Assembly (NCBI RefSeq): GCF_022267315.1
Contig: NZ_JAIKLE010000023.1
Span: 62,001 to 126,000, forward strand
Length of the DNA stretch: 64,000 bases
Direction of reading: 5' to 3'
Source of the DNA: Maribellus maritimus
Lineage (GTDB): Bacteria > Bacteroidota > Bacteroidia > Bacteroidales > Prolixibacteraceae
The translations under genes were made by a program, and so were the position numbers. Below, piece by piece: positions 19,838-28,186 of the stretch. The stretch's first letter is position 1. Every line of letters begins with the position of its first letter. The notes under the pieces are model-generated. The model was not told where the DNA came from and made no database searches. It saw only the letters and a program-made list of their open reading frames with translations.

Positions 19838-19856
19838 TATTTCAGAAAAATTCCGC

Positions 19857-20951
19857 ATGAAAACGACTCAATTCATCTTTTTAGCCCTCTTCTTTTTCAC
19901 GTCATTTAGCACGTCAAATTTTCTGCATGACAGAAAAAAACAAACACCCGAAATCGGGGGAGATTTTTCAATTATGAAAAAAATGGAAGATTATGGTGGT
20001 ACATATAAAATAAATGGAAAAGAAAAAGAAGGATTCCGGATTTTTCGCGAAAACGGTTACACATGGGCTCGTCTTCGTTTGTTTCATTCGCCCAACCATC
20101 GGGGACCTGTTTGTAATGATTTAACATATACAATACAACTGGCACAAAAGGCAAAAAATTATGGCTTTAAGATCTTGTTGAATTTTCATTACTCGGATAC
20201 ATGGGCCGACCCCAGCCATCAGATTGTTCCTGCTATCTGGAAAGATCTTAACCTCCAAACGTTGTCTGACAGTGTTTACAGTTATACAAAAATGGTGGTT
20301 GAAAAGATGGATAAGGAGGGTGTTTTACCTGATATGATTCAGATAGGAAACGAAATAAACAATGGGATGATGTGGCCGGCAGGAAAATTATGGAATGATG
20401 ACAGTTCAGCAAATTGGGATGCTTTTACACAACTCTTAAAAGCAGGTATTAAAGGGGCGAAGGAAGCAAAAAACGGAAAAAATATTCCAATACTTATTCA
20501 TGCAGCAACCGGAGGAAGCCTTAAAGAGTCAGATACTTTTTACAAAAATATTATCCGGAGGGGAGTTGAATTTGAATTTATTGGATTAAGTTACTATCCG
20601 TGGTGGCATGGAACATTTGAACAACTTGAAGAGAACCTCAAATTTTTATCTGCCAATTACAAACAGGATTTGGTTTTAGTGGAAACAGCGTATTATTCAA
20701 ATGGATTTTACCCCAAACCTGCAGAATGGGTTTTGGACGTCCAACCTTTCCCTCCAACAGAACAGGGACAATATGATTTTATGGTAAAACTGCTCGATAT
20801 TTTAAAGAAATACCCTAAAATGAAAGCGGTTTACTACTGGAAACCGGACGGACTGGACATACCAGAATCTAAATCTCCTTACCTTGGGCGCAGTTTGTTT
20901 GATCGGGAAGGAAATGCCTTCAAAGGAATTGAAGCCTGGATATCAAAATAG
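19857..20951 (+). CDS. Glycoside hydrolase family 53 arabinogalactan endo-beta-1,4-galactanase
   Basis: 364 aa with a cleavable-looking signal peptide (about 1-20). The GH53 barrel starts IGGDFSIMKKMEDYGGTY. Key motifs are YTWARLRLFHSP, ILLNFHYSDTWADPSHQ, the acid/base E166 in IQIGNEINNGMMWPAG and the nucleophile E276 in LVLVETAYY. It cuts beta-1,4-galactan chains of type I arabinogalactan outside the cytoplasm. The length fits the family. The next gene, a Tat-type oxidoreductase, starts 87 bp later on the same strand. No SusC/SusD pair adjoins it here. Confidence 0.94.
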   Translation: MKTTQFIFLALFFFTSFSTSNFLHDRKKQTPEIGGDFSIMKKMEDYGGTYKINGKEKEGFRIFRENGYTWARLRLFHSPNHRGPVCNDLTYTIQLAQKAKNYGFKILLNFHYSDTWADPSHQIVPAIWKDLNLQTLSDSVYSYTKMVVEKMDKEGVLPDMIQIGNEINNGMMWPAGKLWNDDSSANWDAFTQLLKAGIKGAKEAKNGKNIPILIHAATGGSLKESDTFYKNIIRRGVEFEFIGLSYYPWWHGTFEQLEENLKFLSANYKQDLVLVETAYYSNGFYPKPAEWVLDVQPFPPTEQGQYDFMVKLLDILKKYPKMKAVYYWKPDGLDIPESKSPYLGRSLFDREGNAFKGIEAWISK

Positions 20952-21038
20952 TTTCAAAAATATATTTTCAAAAAAAATACTGCAATATTCGGGGAATCAT
21001 TTATAATTTAGCAGCAACAACAAACCAACTTATATATT

Positions 21039-22391
21039 ATGAAGAATTTTTCAAGAAGAAGCTTTTTAAAAACGACTTCAGTAGTAACAACAGGTGCAGT
21101 TTTTATTCCAAACATGATCGGCTGTTCTCCTTCTCAAAAAATTAATATCGCAGTAATTGGCGTTGGAGGCCGGGGAAAAGCCAACTGGAGCGAATGTATG
21201 AATGAAAATGTTGTTGCTTTGTGTGATGTGGACGAAAACCGCGCAGCCGAAGGGTTCAGTACCTTTCCAAATGCAAAACGGTACAACGATTTTAGAAAGA
21301 TGTTTGACGAAATGGCATCTGAAATAGACGCTGTATTGGTTTCAACTCCGGACCATATGCACTTTGCAGCGGCGATGGCAGCCATGCAACTGGGAAAGCA
21401 TGTTTATGTGGAAAAGCCTCTGGCGCACAATGTGTGGCAGTTGCGTACCCTAAAAAAAGCAGCCCATGAATACAATGTGATAACCCAAATGGGAAACCAG
21501 GGGCATGCAACTGATGGTATAAGAAGAGTGAAAGAATGGGTCGATGCTGGTATAACCGGTGATGTAACTGAAATACTCGCATGGTTCAACGGACCTGAGT
21601 TTGGCGAAGACAAATATTTTAACAAACCTTCTCAATTTCCACCGCTTGAAGAACCAATTCCGGAAGGCTTACATTGGGATCTTTGGATTGGAGGTGCAGA
21701 AAAGAGACCTTATAACCATGTTTACGCGCCAAAAACGTGGAGAGGATTTTATGATTTTGGAAATGGTGAACTGGGCGATTGGGCGTGTCATACACTCGAT
21801 GCACCTTTCTGGTCGCTTAATCTGGGAATGCCAACTGCAACTGAAGCTATCTTTAACAGTGGGGCACCACAAGGTTTTCTGCCAGATAAATCAATTATAA
21901 AATTTGAGTTTCCTGCCCGTGGAAGTAAACCGCCGGTTACTTTAACCTGGTACGAAGGTGGGCTAAAACCGGAAATCAGGCCGGAATGGAACCTGAGTGA
22001 GCTTCCTGATTCGGGAATGTTTATGCTGGGTAAAAAACAAAATATTATGACAGGCGGAAGACCCAACAATGCTCAGCTAATGATGTCGAAAGATGAATGG
22101 GAAGACTGGAAGACAAACAAAATGCCTGAACCCACAATACCGAGAATTGATGGCGGACCGCAGAAAGAATTCCTGGATGCTATAAAAGGAAACGGACCAA
22201 TGCCTGGCTCCAACTTTGACTACGCTCCGGATTTAACAGAAATGGCCTTGATTGGCGTTCTGGCGCAACGATTTAACACGCGAATAGAATACGACGCTGA
22301 AAACATGAAAGTAACCAATCATCCTGAACTCGACGTTTATATCAAAGAACCCGTGAGGTCTGGTTGGGAATATGGGGAAGATCTCTGGTAA
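21039..22391 (+). CDS. Gfo/Idh/MocA family oxidoreductase with Tat signal
   Basis: 450 aa. The twin-arginine signal SRRSFLKTTSVVTTG lies at residues about 5-19, so the folded, cofactor-loaded enzyme is expected to be exported. A Rossmann domain follows (IAVIGVGGRGKANW, then LCDVDENRA) with the family motif EKPLAHNVWQLRTLKKAA and the C-terminal Gfo/Idh half (about 180-440). Exported members of this family in Bacteroidota act on sugars or glycosides with tightly bound NAD; some cleave glycosidic bonds by an oxidative route (established knowledge of the family). The substrate here is unknown. Confidence 0.9.
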   Translation: MKNFSRRSFLKTTSVVTTGAVFIPNMIGCSPSQKINIAVIGVGGRGKANWSECMNENVVALCDVDENRAAEGFSTFPNAKRYNDFRKMFDEMASEIDAVLVSTPDHMHFAAAMAAMQLGKHVYVEKPLAHNVWQLRTLKKAAHEYNVITQMGNQGHATDGIRRVKEWVDAGITGDVTEILAWFNGPEFGEDKYFNKPSQFPPLEEPIPEGLHWDLWIGGAEKRPYNHVYAPKTWRGFYDFGNGELGDWACHTLDAPFWSLNLGMPTATEAIFNSGAPQGFLPDKSIIKFEFPARGSKPPVTLTWYEGGLKPEIRPEWNLSELPDSGMFMLGKKQNIMTGGRPNNAQLMMSKDEWEDWKTNKMPEPTIPRIDGGPQKEFLDAIKGNGPMPGSNFDYAPDLTEMALIGVLAQRFNTRIEYDAENMKVTNHPELDVYIKEPVRSGWEYGEDLW

Positions 22392-22417
22392 CAAAAGATT
22401 TTTTTAAATAATCAAAG

Positions 22418-22450
22418 AAGCTGCTTAATTTTTATTTACGCAGCTTTTTT
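22418..22450. terminator. Terminator between convergent genes
   Basis: AAGCTGC (22418-22424) pairs with GCAGCTT (22440-22446) and a T run follows to 22450. It serves the oxidoreductase gene on plus. The minus-strand sulfatase gene ends at 22449, so it may act in both directions. Confidence 0.75.
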
Positions 22451-23921
22451 ATTGCCTGTCGGGATGAATACCCCATTCAAACCTTTTTTCTTTATCGAAA
22501 TTTGGATTTGGAACAGGAAATTCAGCATGCACTGTCTCTTGCCAGTTCTCCAGAAGAGATTTCAACTCCTGGGTTTTCTCCGGATATAATTCGGATAAAT
22601 CCATCGACTCGCTGATATTGGCTTTTAAATTGTATAAACTTAGCTTCCCTGACACAAAATTCTGTACCAGCTTCCAGTCTCCTTTTCGCACAGCTCCGGC
22701 AGGTTCGTCATGGTGATAAACGGGGTAATGCCAAAAAACAGCACGTTCAGGATCAAACTTATTTTTGAGCAAGGCTGAAAGCAGGGAAACTCCATCCAGC
22801 TTTTGTTCAGGCTTTTCAATTCCAGCCAATTCCAAAAATGTGGGATAAAAATCGACGCTCGAAACAATGGCTTCACTTACAACGCCTGATTCAATTTTTC
22901 CGGGCCATTTCACTATCAACGGTTCCCTTATACCACCTTCGTAAACCGTACCTTTTTCTGCCCGAAGTGGTGCATTTGAAGTAGCAACATATTTCAAGGG
23001 GCTATTTGTATATGTTTCAAGACTTCCCTCTGCAAGTAAGGGAATACGATCAAAACGGCCAATTAATCCTCCGTTATCAGAATAAAAAATTACAATGGTA
23101 TTATCATCCAAACCCAACTCTGACAACTTTTGTGTAACACGTCCCACACTTCTGTCCACATGCTCAATCATCGAAGCATAAACCGCATTTCCCGGGTAAG
23201 TGTCCGTTTTATCCTTTTGCAGGTATTTCTCAATCAAATCTTTATCCGCATCCAATTGAACATGAACATCGTAATGCGCCAAAAATAAAAAGAACGGATT
23301 TTGCTGATTTTGTTCAATAAAATCAACACCCAAATCTGTCAAAACTTCGCTTAAACGTTTTTCATTTTTCGATTGTAAAGGCGGAATAAATCTGGGTGAA
23401 TAAAAGCCACCTCCTGTATATACATGATATTCTTCGTACCCTTGTGCTCCGGGAAGCTGTTCTTCTTCATATCCCAGATGCCACTTGCCAAAATATCCGG
23501 TTTTATACCCTGCTTTTTGCACCGATTCAGCCAACGTAACAATATCGGGAGGCAAAAACTGTGTTCGGTTTTTGGGAACAATAACCTCTTCGTATGGGCG
23601 CCAGTGACCGGTAATAAAATCAATTACTCCTACCCTGGCAGGGTATTGCCCGCTTTGAATACTTGCGCGCGTTGGAGAACAAACCGGACAAGCTGCATAT
23701 GCGTTGGTAAAGCGCATTCCCGCCTCAGCAAGTTTGTCGATATTCGGAGCTTCATTAAATGTATTTCCATAACAAGGCAAATCAGCCCACCCCAAATCAT
23801 CGGCCAAAATAAAAACAATATTGGGTAATCTTTCCGGATTGGAATTACCGGCAAACAGTACATTGCTGATCAGAAAAAGCGAAATAAAAAAAATTATAAT
23901 TAGTTGGCTCAGTTTACACAT
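22449..23921 (-). CDS. Secreted type I sulfatase
   Basis: 490 aa with a signal peptide (about 1-24). The sulfatase N-terminal motif is LPNIVFILADDLGWADLPCYG, with metal-binding D41 and D42. The catalytic signature CSPTR begins at C81, which is converted to formylglycine; SIQSGQYPARVG follows. Further conserved segments are GYFGKWHLGY, IVIFYSDNGG and FWHYPVYHH. It removes sulfate esters from a glycan in the periplasm. No sulfatase maturase gene (anSME) is present in the window, so activation must come from elsewhere. The exact sulfatase subfamily and substrate are not readable. Confidence 0.92.
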   Translation of the reverse strand: MCKLSQLIIIFFISLFLISNVLFAGNSNPERLPNIVFILADDLGWADLPCYGNTFNEAPNIDKLAEAGMRFTNAYAACPVCSPTRASIQSGQYPARVGVIDFITGHWRPYEEVIVPKNRTQFLPPDIVTLAESVQKAGYKTGYFGKWHLGYEEEQLPGAQGYEEYHVYTGGGFYSPRFIPPLQSKNEKRLSEVLTDLGVDFIEQNQQNPFFLFLAHYDVHVQLDADKDLIEKYLQKDKTDTYPGNAVYASMIEHVDRSVGRVTQKLSELGLDDNTIVIFYSDNGGLIGRFDRIPLLAEGSLETYTNSPLKYVATSNAPLRAEKGTVYEGGIREPLIVKWPGKIESGVVSEAIVSSVDFYPTFLELAGIEKPEQKLDGVSLLSALLKNKFDPERAVFWHYPVYHHDEPAGAVRKGDWKLVQNFVSGKLSLYNLKANISESMDLSELYPEKTQELKSLLENWQETVHAEFPVPNPNFDKEKRFEWGIHPDRQ

Positions 23922-23975
23922 GGTTTACTCTTCAGGTTTATATTAAATCCAAAAATAGTTGAATTCCTGCAAAAC

Positions 23976-24851
23976 TTACTTCAGAAACTTTCTTTTTTCC
24001 TTTTTATCCATTTCAATGCCCCTGATTTCAATGGGATGAATAACGGTGAACTCACTTTCAGAAAGAATTAAATCGGTCTTGTTTTCAGAAAGAACAAATT
24101 GGGGAACGATAAAAGTTAAGCCGTTTGATTGTAGCTTTTCGTGATAAATCAGAAATATCAGTTCTTTCGCCCCCGGGGAAACTAGCCCAAGCAATTGACC
24201 TGCAAAAATCTTATCACCTACTTTCCATTTCTTTTCAGGAACGGCAACATTTCGGTAGCAGGCCAGTGTGCCATCGTTTTGCAAAACGGTAACCGCATAT
24301 TTCCATCCGTTATAATTTACGGCAACATCTGCATTGCGCGATGCACTTGAAATTTCAGTAATAATTCCATTCCTGGCCGCAAAAACCTTATCGCCCGACT
24401 TGGCCTTAAAACCAGTTGCGGTCCAGGATTTTGGAACTTTCATCCCCATAAAACCATTAATATCCTCAACCAAAACAGACTGCACCTTTTTGCCTGGTTC
24501 AAAAGGAATTAAGTATGAAAAATCAAGCTGAACATCAGCCACAGGATTTGATCGATAATATTTTATTTCGTGATGAAACCGAATGCTCCCTTCTCCCCCC
24601 AAATTTCGTTCAAGTGTAAAAAGGGCATTAAATCCAGGCTCAACCTCTTTCACAATCGGCAAAGTTTCGCGGTAATAAGTATTTTCCAAATCACCTAAAA
24701 TAAGGTGTACAAAAAGAGGCGCTTTTGTGTTGTTATACGCCACAAAATCTACATCTCCAACAGCGTTGTAATCAGCTCTTACTTCAACAGGCTGAGCAAC
24801 TGAAAAATAAACTAAAATATTGAATAAAAAAAGAAAGGTTCCTTTTTGCAT
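23976..24851 (-). CDS. Degenerate M23/LytM-like secreted protein
   Basis: 291 aa from the ATG at 24851, which places a signal peptide (QKGTFLFLFNILVYFSVAQ) at the start; an ATG at 24887 would add 12 residues. The C-terminal half has the LytM barrel pattern (GDKVFAARNGIITEISSASR, then WKVGDKIFAGQLLGLVSPGA). The zinc-binding residues expected of an active M23 peptidase are missing: no HxxxD-type first motif is seen and the HLHF-type end is replaced by LIFLIYH. It is probably a non-catalytic envelope protein. It is divergent from the DUF4268 gene. Confidence 0.7.
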   Translation of the reverse strand: MQKGTFLFLFNILVYFSVAQPVEVRADYNAVGDVDFVAYNNTKAPLFVHLILGDLENTYYRETLPIVKEVEPGFNALFTLERNLGGEGSIRFHHEIKYYRSNPVADVQLDFSYLIPFEPGKKVQSVLVEDINGFMGMKVPKSWTATGFKAKSGDKVFAARNGIITEISSASRNADVAVNYNGWKYAVTVLQNDGTLACYRNVAVPEKKWKVGDKIFAGQLLGLVSPGAKELIFLIYHEKLQSNGLTFIVPQFVLSENKTDLILSESEFTVIHPIEIRGIEMDKKEKRKFLK

Positions 24852-24952
24852 ATTAAACGATTTTTTTCGAAGAAAACAAAATTTCATGTTAAAATCAACA
24901 GGATTCTCAAAATCAGTTTGGCTTCCATCCGTTTTTTTAATTTATTTTGAAT

Positions 24953-25429
24953 ATGTATTCGATTGAAGAGGCAAAAAAATTACGACTCGATTTCTGGGAA
25001 AAATTTGGAAAACGTTGTGAGATTCATCCGCGCTTAAAGGGGAAGCAAAAAAAGTGGTTGTTACACCGCACAAAAATAAAGGGTGTTGCTTTACGTTTTG
25101 AAATCGGCCGGAAAGATGCTAAAGTTATACTTGAACTGGGCCATCGTAGCGAAGACAAACGTTTGCAGGCTTACGAAATTTTAGAACGCTACAAGACCAT
25201 CATTGAAAATGGTTTTGAAAAAGGATTGACTTGGGAATTTTACCATCAGCGGGAAGACAGCGGGCAGGAAATTTGCCGTATATATGTCCTGCTGGAAAAT
25301 GTTGATTTGCACCGTCAAAACCAGTGGCCCGATATTTTTAATTTTTTTATAGAAAATATGTTACTGCTGGAAGAAAATTTTCTGGCTGTAAGTGATATTT
25401 TGAAAGAAGAATTAAATCAAGAACGGTGA
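24953..25429 (+). CDS. DUF4268 domain-containing protein
   Basis: 158 aa from the ATG at 24953. A TTG two codons earlier is less likely. It is soluble and has no signal peptide. The sequence (EEAKKLRLDFWEKFGKRCEI, then LRFEIGRKDAKVILELGHRS) matches the DUF4268 family, which has a restriction-endonuclease-like core and is often found as a stand-alone small protein of unknown role. It is divergent from the M23-like gene and probably transcribed alone. Confidence 0.75.
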   Translation: MYSIEEAKKLRLDFWEKFGKRCEIHPRLKGKQKKWLLHRTKIKGVALRFEIGRKDAKVILELGHRSEDKRLQAYEILERYKTIIENGFEKGLTWEFYHQREDSGQEICRIYVLLENVDLHRQNQWPDIFNFFIENMLLLEENFLAVSDILKEELNQER

Positions 25430-25507
25430 CCGCTTACAGTTTTGAAAGAAAGGTCAAATTATCATATGCTTTAATAAATTTATCTACCTGCATATATAAA
25501 TTTCGGA

Positions 25508-25515
25508 TATCTTTG
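25508..25515 (+). promoter_or_regulatory. Candidate -7 element before the lipocalin-like gene
   Basis: TATCTTTG fits TAnnTTTG and lies 93 nt before the ATG at 25608. No good -33 partner is seen. Confidence 0.3.
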
Positions 25516-25607
25516 TCATCAGAAATGTATTTTGGCTATTTCAATGTAGCTTCCGTTTGTTAACGAAATAACCAAAGCAAAAAATTAATAATCAAGATAT
25601 TTACAGA

Positions 25608-26084
25608 ATGAAACGAAACTTATTTTTTCTATGTCTTTCTCTTTTATTTGTGGCGTGCAGTACAACAAAACAAGTAAGAACAGCACAGAAAGGACTTAAA
25701 GGAGACTGGACTTTGTCTTCAGTCACGACTGACAAGGGCAATATTGTTTCTATTAAAACTTTGTTTAATCAAGCATCTCCCGATTGTTTCGAAGGCAGTA
25801 GCTGGAGTTTTGTAAGCAATAACAATTCCGGAACTTATAACTTTGAGGGAGCAAATTGCGACAATTCAACGCATTCAATCAAATGGTTTATGGAAGAAAA
25901 TGATGATGAAGTTTTCTTTCTCTGGAAATTTATTCCGGAAGGTATGAAACCTAAAGATGTAACCGCAGGTTATAAACTGAAATTACTCTCAGAATCAGAG
26001 ACAGAATTTGTTCTGGCACAGGATGCTTCATTTGAAGGAAACATGATGACAATTTATTATCAATTTGTCAAAAGCCAATACTAA
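25608..26084 (+). CDS. Lipocalin-like lipoprotein
   Basis: 158 aa. The lipoprotein signal ends LFVACST (Cys at residue 17). The remainder is a small beta-rich domain opening LKGDWTLSSVTTDKGNIVSI, which resembles the lipocalin-like domain common in Bacteroidota lipoproteins. It contains a CFEGSSWSF...GANC pair of cysteines that could form a disulfide. It sits 88 bp upstream of the OmpA-like lipoprotein gene in the same direction, suggesting joint expression and a role at the envelope. No ligand can be named. Confidence 0.75.
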   Translation: MKRNLFFLCLSLLFVACSTTKQVRTAQKGLKGDWTLSSVTTDKGNIVSIKTLFNQASPDCFEGSSWSFVSNNNSGTYNFEGANCDNSTHSIKWFMEENDDEVFFLWKFIPEGMKPKDVTAGYKLKLLSESETEFVLAQDASFEGNMMTIYYQFVKSQY

Positions 26085-26172
26085 ACATATAACACGGGTA
26101 TGATATCGGTAATAAAAAAACTTTATATAAAATGATTAACAGGAATTACAAAAAAAATTAAAATATAAGCGA

Positions 26173-26859
26173 ATGAAAAATATAACAATTTTGATTCTCA
26201 GTCTTTTTATTTCAGGCATTTTTTTGAATGGTTGTAAAACCATACAAAATGCGAACAGTTCACAGAAAGGAGCTGGAATAGGAGTTGCCGCAGGTGCTGC
26301 GTTGGGAGCATTAATAGGCGGAAAAGACAACAGAGCTGCAGGAGCACTGATTGGCGCAGCAGTTGGCGGTGGAGCCGGAGCGGTAATCGGTCGTCAAATG
26401 GATAAACAGGCAGAAGAAATCGAAACCGTTATGCCGGGAGCAGAAGTTGTGCGCAGTGAGGAAGGAATCCAATTAATATTAGATGAAAATGCCGATGTGC
26501 GTTTTGAATTTAACAGCTCTGATTTAACAAACGCAGCTCAGACCAACCTCGACAAACTGGTTGATATTTTCAACAAATATCAGGACACCGATATTTTGGT
26601 AATCGGGCATACCGACAGCGATGGAAGTGAAACTTATAATCAAACATTGTCGGAAAAAAGAGCGGCTTCGGTTCTTAGCTTTTTAACATCGAATGGGATA
26701 GTCAATTCTCGCCTAAGATCTGTCGGAATGGGTGAATCGGAGCCAAGGGCGTCAAACGATACAAAAGAAGGAAAGGCGCAAAACCGGAGAGTGGAGTTTA
26801 CCATTACTGCAAATGAGGATATGATTAACGCTGCAAAAGAAGAGGCTGGTGAGAAATAA
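26173..26859 (+). CDS. OmpA family lipoprotein with glycine zipper
   Basis: 228 aa. The lipoprotein signal ends FLNGC (Cys at residue 21). A glycine-zipper stretch at about 33-75 (GIGVAAGAALGALIGGKDNR, then GALIGAAVGGGAGAVIG) could insert in a membrane. The C-terminal OmpA domain (about 105-218) has IGHTDSDGSETYNQTLSEKR and GMGESEPRASNDTKEGKAQN, the residues that bind peptidoglycan diaminopimelate. It anchors the outer membrane to the cell wall. It is the second gene of the pair with the lipocalin-like lipoprotein and is followed by a strong terminator. Confidence 0.93.
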   Translation: MKNITILILSLFISGIFLNGCKTIQNANSSQKGAGIGVAAGAALGALIGGKDNRAAGALIGAAVGGGAGAVIGRQMDKQAEEIETVMPGAEVVRSEEGIQLILDENADVRFEFNSSDLTNAAQTNLDKLVDIFNKYQDTDILVIGHTDSDGSETYNQTLSEKRAASVLSFLTSNGIVNSRLRSVGMGESEPRASNDTKEGKAQNRRVEFTITANEDMINAAKEEAGEK

Positions 26860-26908
26860 AACAACTGGGTTAGCACAACAAGAGATAGCCGGATAAAAAA
26901 GAGAATAG

Positions 26909-26945
26909 TGAGTGGTTTGAATTTGTAATCAGGCCACTCATTTTT
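26909..26945 (+). terminator. Rho-independent terminator after the OmpA-like gene
   Basis: TGAGTGG (26909-26915) pairs with CCACTCA (26934-26940), extended inside by G-U pairs and TGA/TCA. TTTTT follows. It lies between two convergent genes. Confidence 0.8.
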
Positions 26946-26950
26946 ACTTT

Positions 26951-27454
26951 TTATTGTTTGATCAAAAACCTGATTTCTTCAGCCAGATCGGAAAATTCCG
27001 TTACCAGTTTTTTATCAGCCAATTCAAAATCTCCAAAGTAGAAACCAGGGGAAACCGTACACCCCACAAGGGCAAACCCTTCCGCATTCAATAACCGGGC
27101 TGCAAACCATGTATTTTTGGGGACAACAAACTGAAATACGTCCCCCGCTTCAAGTTGGTTACCAACCCTTTGTTTAACGAGTTCACCATTTATGAGCATC
27201 CAGATTTCAACAGCCGAAGTCCCGGCGTAAAAATGCCAAATCTCGTCAGATTTAATGCGGTGAAAAGCCGAAAAATCATTTCCCTCAAGCAAATAATAGA
27301 TGGATGTGGAAAAGTTTCGTTCACCAGAAAAACTATCGGGTAAAGATACTTTTTCAGCCACTTCCTCTGAGCGATAAATTTCTCTAAACCATCCACCTTC
27401 AGGATGTTTTTGCAATTGTAATTTATTTATAAAATAATGGGCTGTATATTTCAT
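26951..27454 (-). CDS. DUF985 family cupin protein
   Basis: 167 aa, soluble. Opens with HYFINKLQLQKHPEGGWFRE, the usual DUF985 start, then ERNFSTSIYYLLEGNDFSAF, HRIKSDEIWHFYAG and GCTVSPGFYFGDFEL. These are RmlC-like cupins, some of which have been suggested to be sugar epimerases; the role is not settled. The gene lies 23 bp downstream of the SRPBCC gene on the same strand and may be co-transcribed. Confidence 0.88.
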   Translation of the reverse strand: MKYTAHYFINKLQLQKHPEGGWFREIYRSEEVAEKVSLPDSFSGERNFSTSIYYLLEGNDFSAFHRIKSDEIWHFYAGTSAVEIWMLINGELVKQRVGNQLEAGDVFQFVVPKNTWFAARLLNAEGFALVGCTVSPGFYFGDFELADKKLVTEFSDLAEEIRFLIKQ

Positions 27455-27477
27455 TCTACTTCAAAATTGGAACAGAA

Positions 27478-27855
27478 TCAGATAAACAATTCATTTAAAG
27501 CACCAAAATAGTCGTCGTCCCAGCCTTCAGAAATATTCTCAAATGCCTCATCCGGAATATTTATATGTTCCAGTTGCGCACTTGTCCCTTTTTTGTCAGG
27601 ATGTAATTTAATGGTTACAATCGATTTCTCTTCCTGTCCTTCAAAATACCACTGTTGAACAATTTTTTTATTTTCTTCAAACTCAAGGTTTAATCCTGAA
27701 ATGCTTCCTTCCCAAAGAGAAAACTCACTGTTAGGTACAGGCTCCATTTGAGCTTCTTCGCCTGTCCATATTTCCAACATCTTTTGATTGGTAAGCGCAT
27801 TATACACATCCTTAGGCTCCGCTTTTAGGATGTAGTAACGTTTTAAATTTTTCAT
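27478..27855 (-). CDS. SRPBCC/AHSA1-like domain protein
   Basis: 125 aa, soluble. The START-like fold is suggested by KNLKRYYILKAEPKDVYNAL, LEIWTGEEAQMEPVPNSEFS, ISGLNLEFEENKKIVQQW and the C-terminal helix FENISEGWDDDYFGALNELF. AHSA1-type members bind small hydrophobic ligands or Hsp90; no specific function is supported here. It leads the two-gene minus-strand unit with the DUF985 cupin. Confidence 0.82.
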   Translation of the reverse strand: MKNLKRYYILKAEPKDVYNALTNQKMLEIWTGEEAQMEPVPNSEFSLWEGSISGLNLEFEENKKIVQQWYFEGQEEKSIVTIKLHPDKKGTSAQLEHINIPDEAFENISEGWDDDYFGALNELFI

Positions 27856-28186
27856 TGTAGTTCAATTTTTTCAAAAATAAGCTAATTTCTTCAGGGAATA
27901 AATTTGTGTATTTATTTTTTATCCGGCTGACTTAGGTCTGGTATCTTTTTGTAATTTATATGGACAGGCTAATTTTTATCCCATTTGGCAGAACGTTAAC
28001 GCATTTTGAAATGTTATAAACCTGTAAAGACACTTGAATTCTTAATTATTCCCCCTGCAAACGGGATGATATATTAGAAGATGAAAGAGTGGAAAAGAAT
28101 TTGCTCTCCGCAGGAAAGAAAGGCATTTCAGGAGAGTCATACCAAACATTAATCAGATAGAACAGAATAAATCAACTTGTAAAATA
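27856..28186. other. 331-bp divergent intergenic region
   Basis: Lies between the SRPBCC gene and the sugar-lactone oxidase gene. AT-rich, with no gene longer than 25 codons and no strong hairpin or repeat. It presumably holds both promoters. Confidence 0.4.

Noticed and set aside
23976-24887. An active M23 endopeptidase
   Set aside because: The expected zinc-binding His and Asp residues are not visible.
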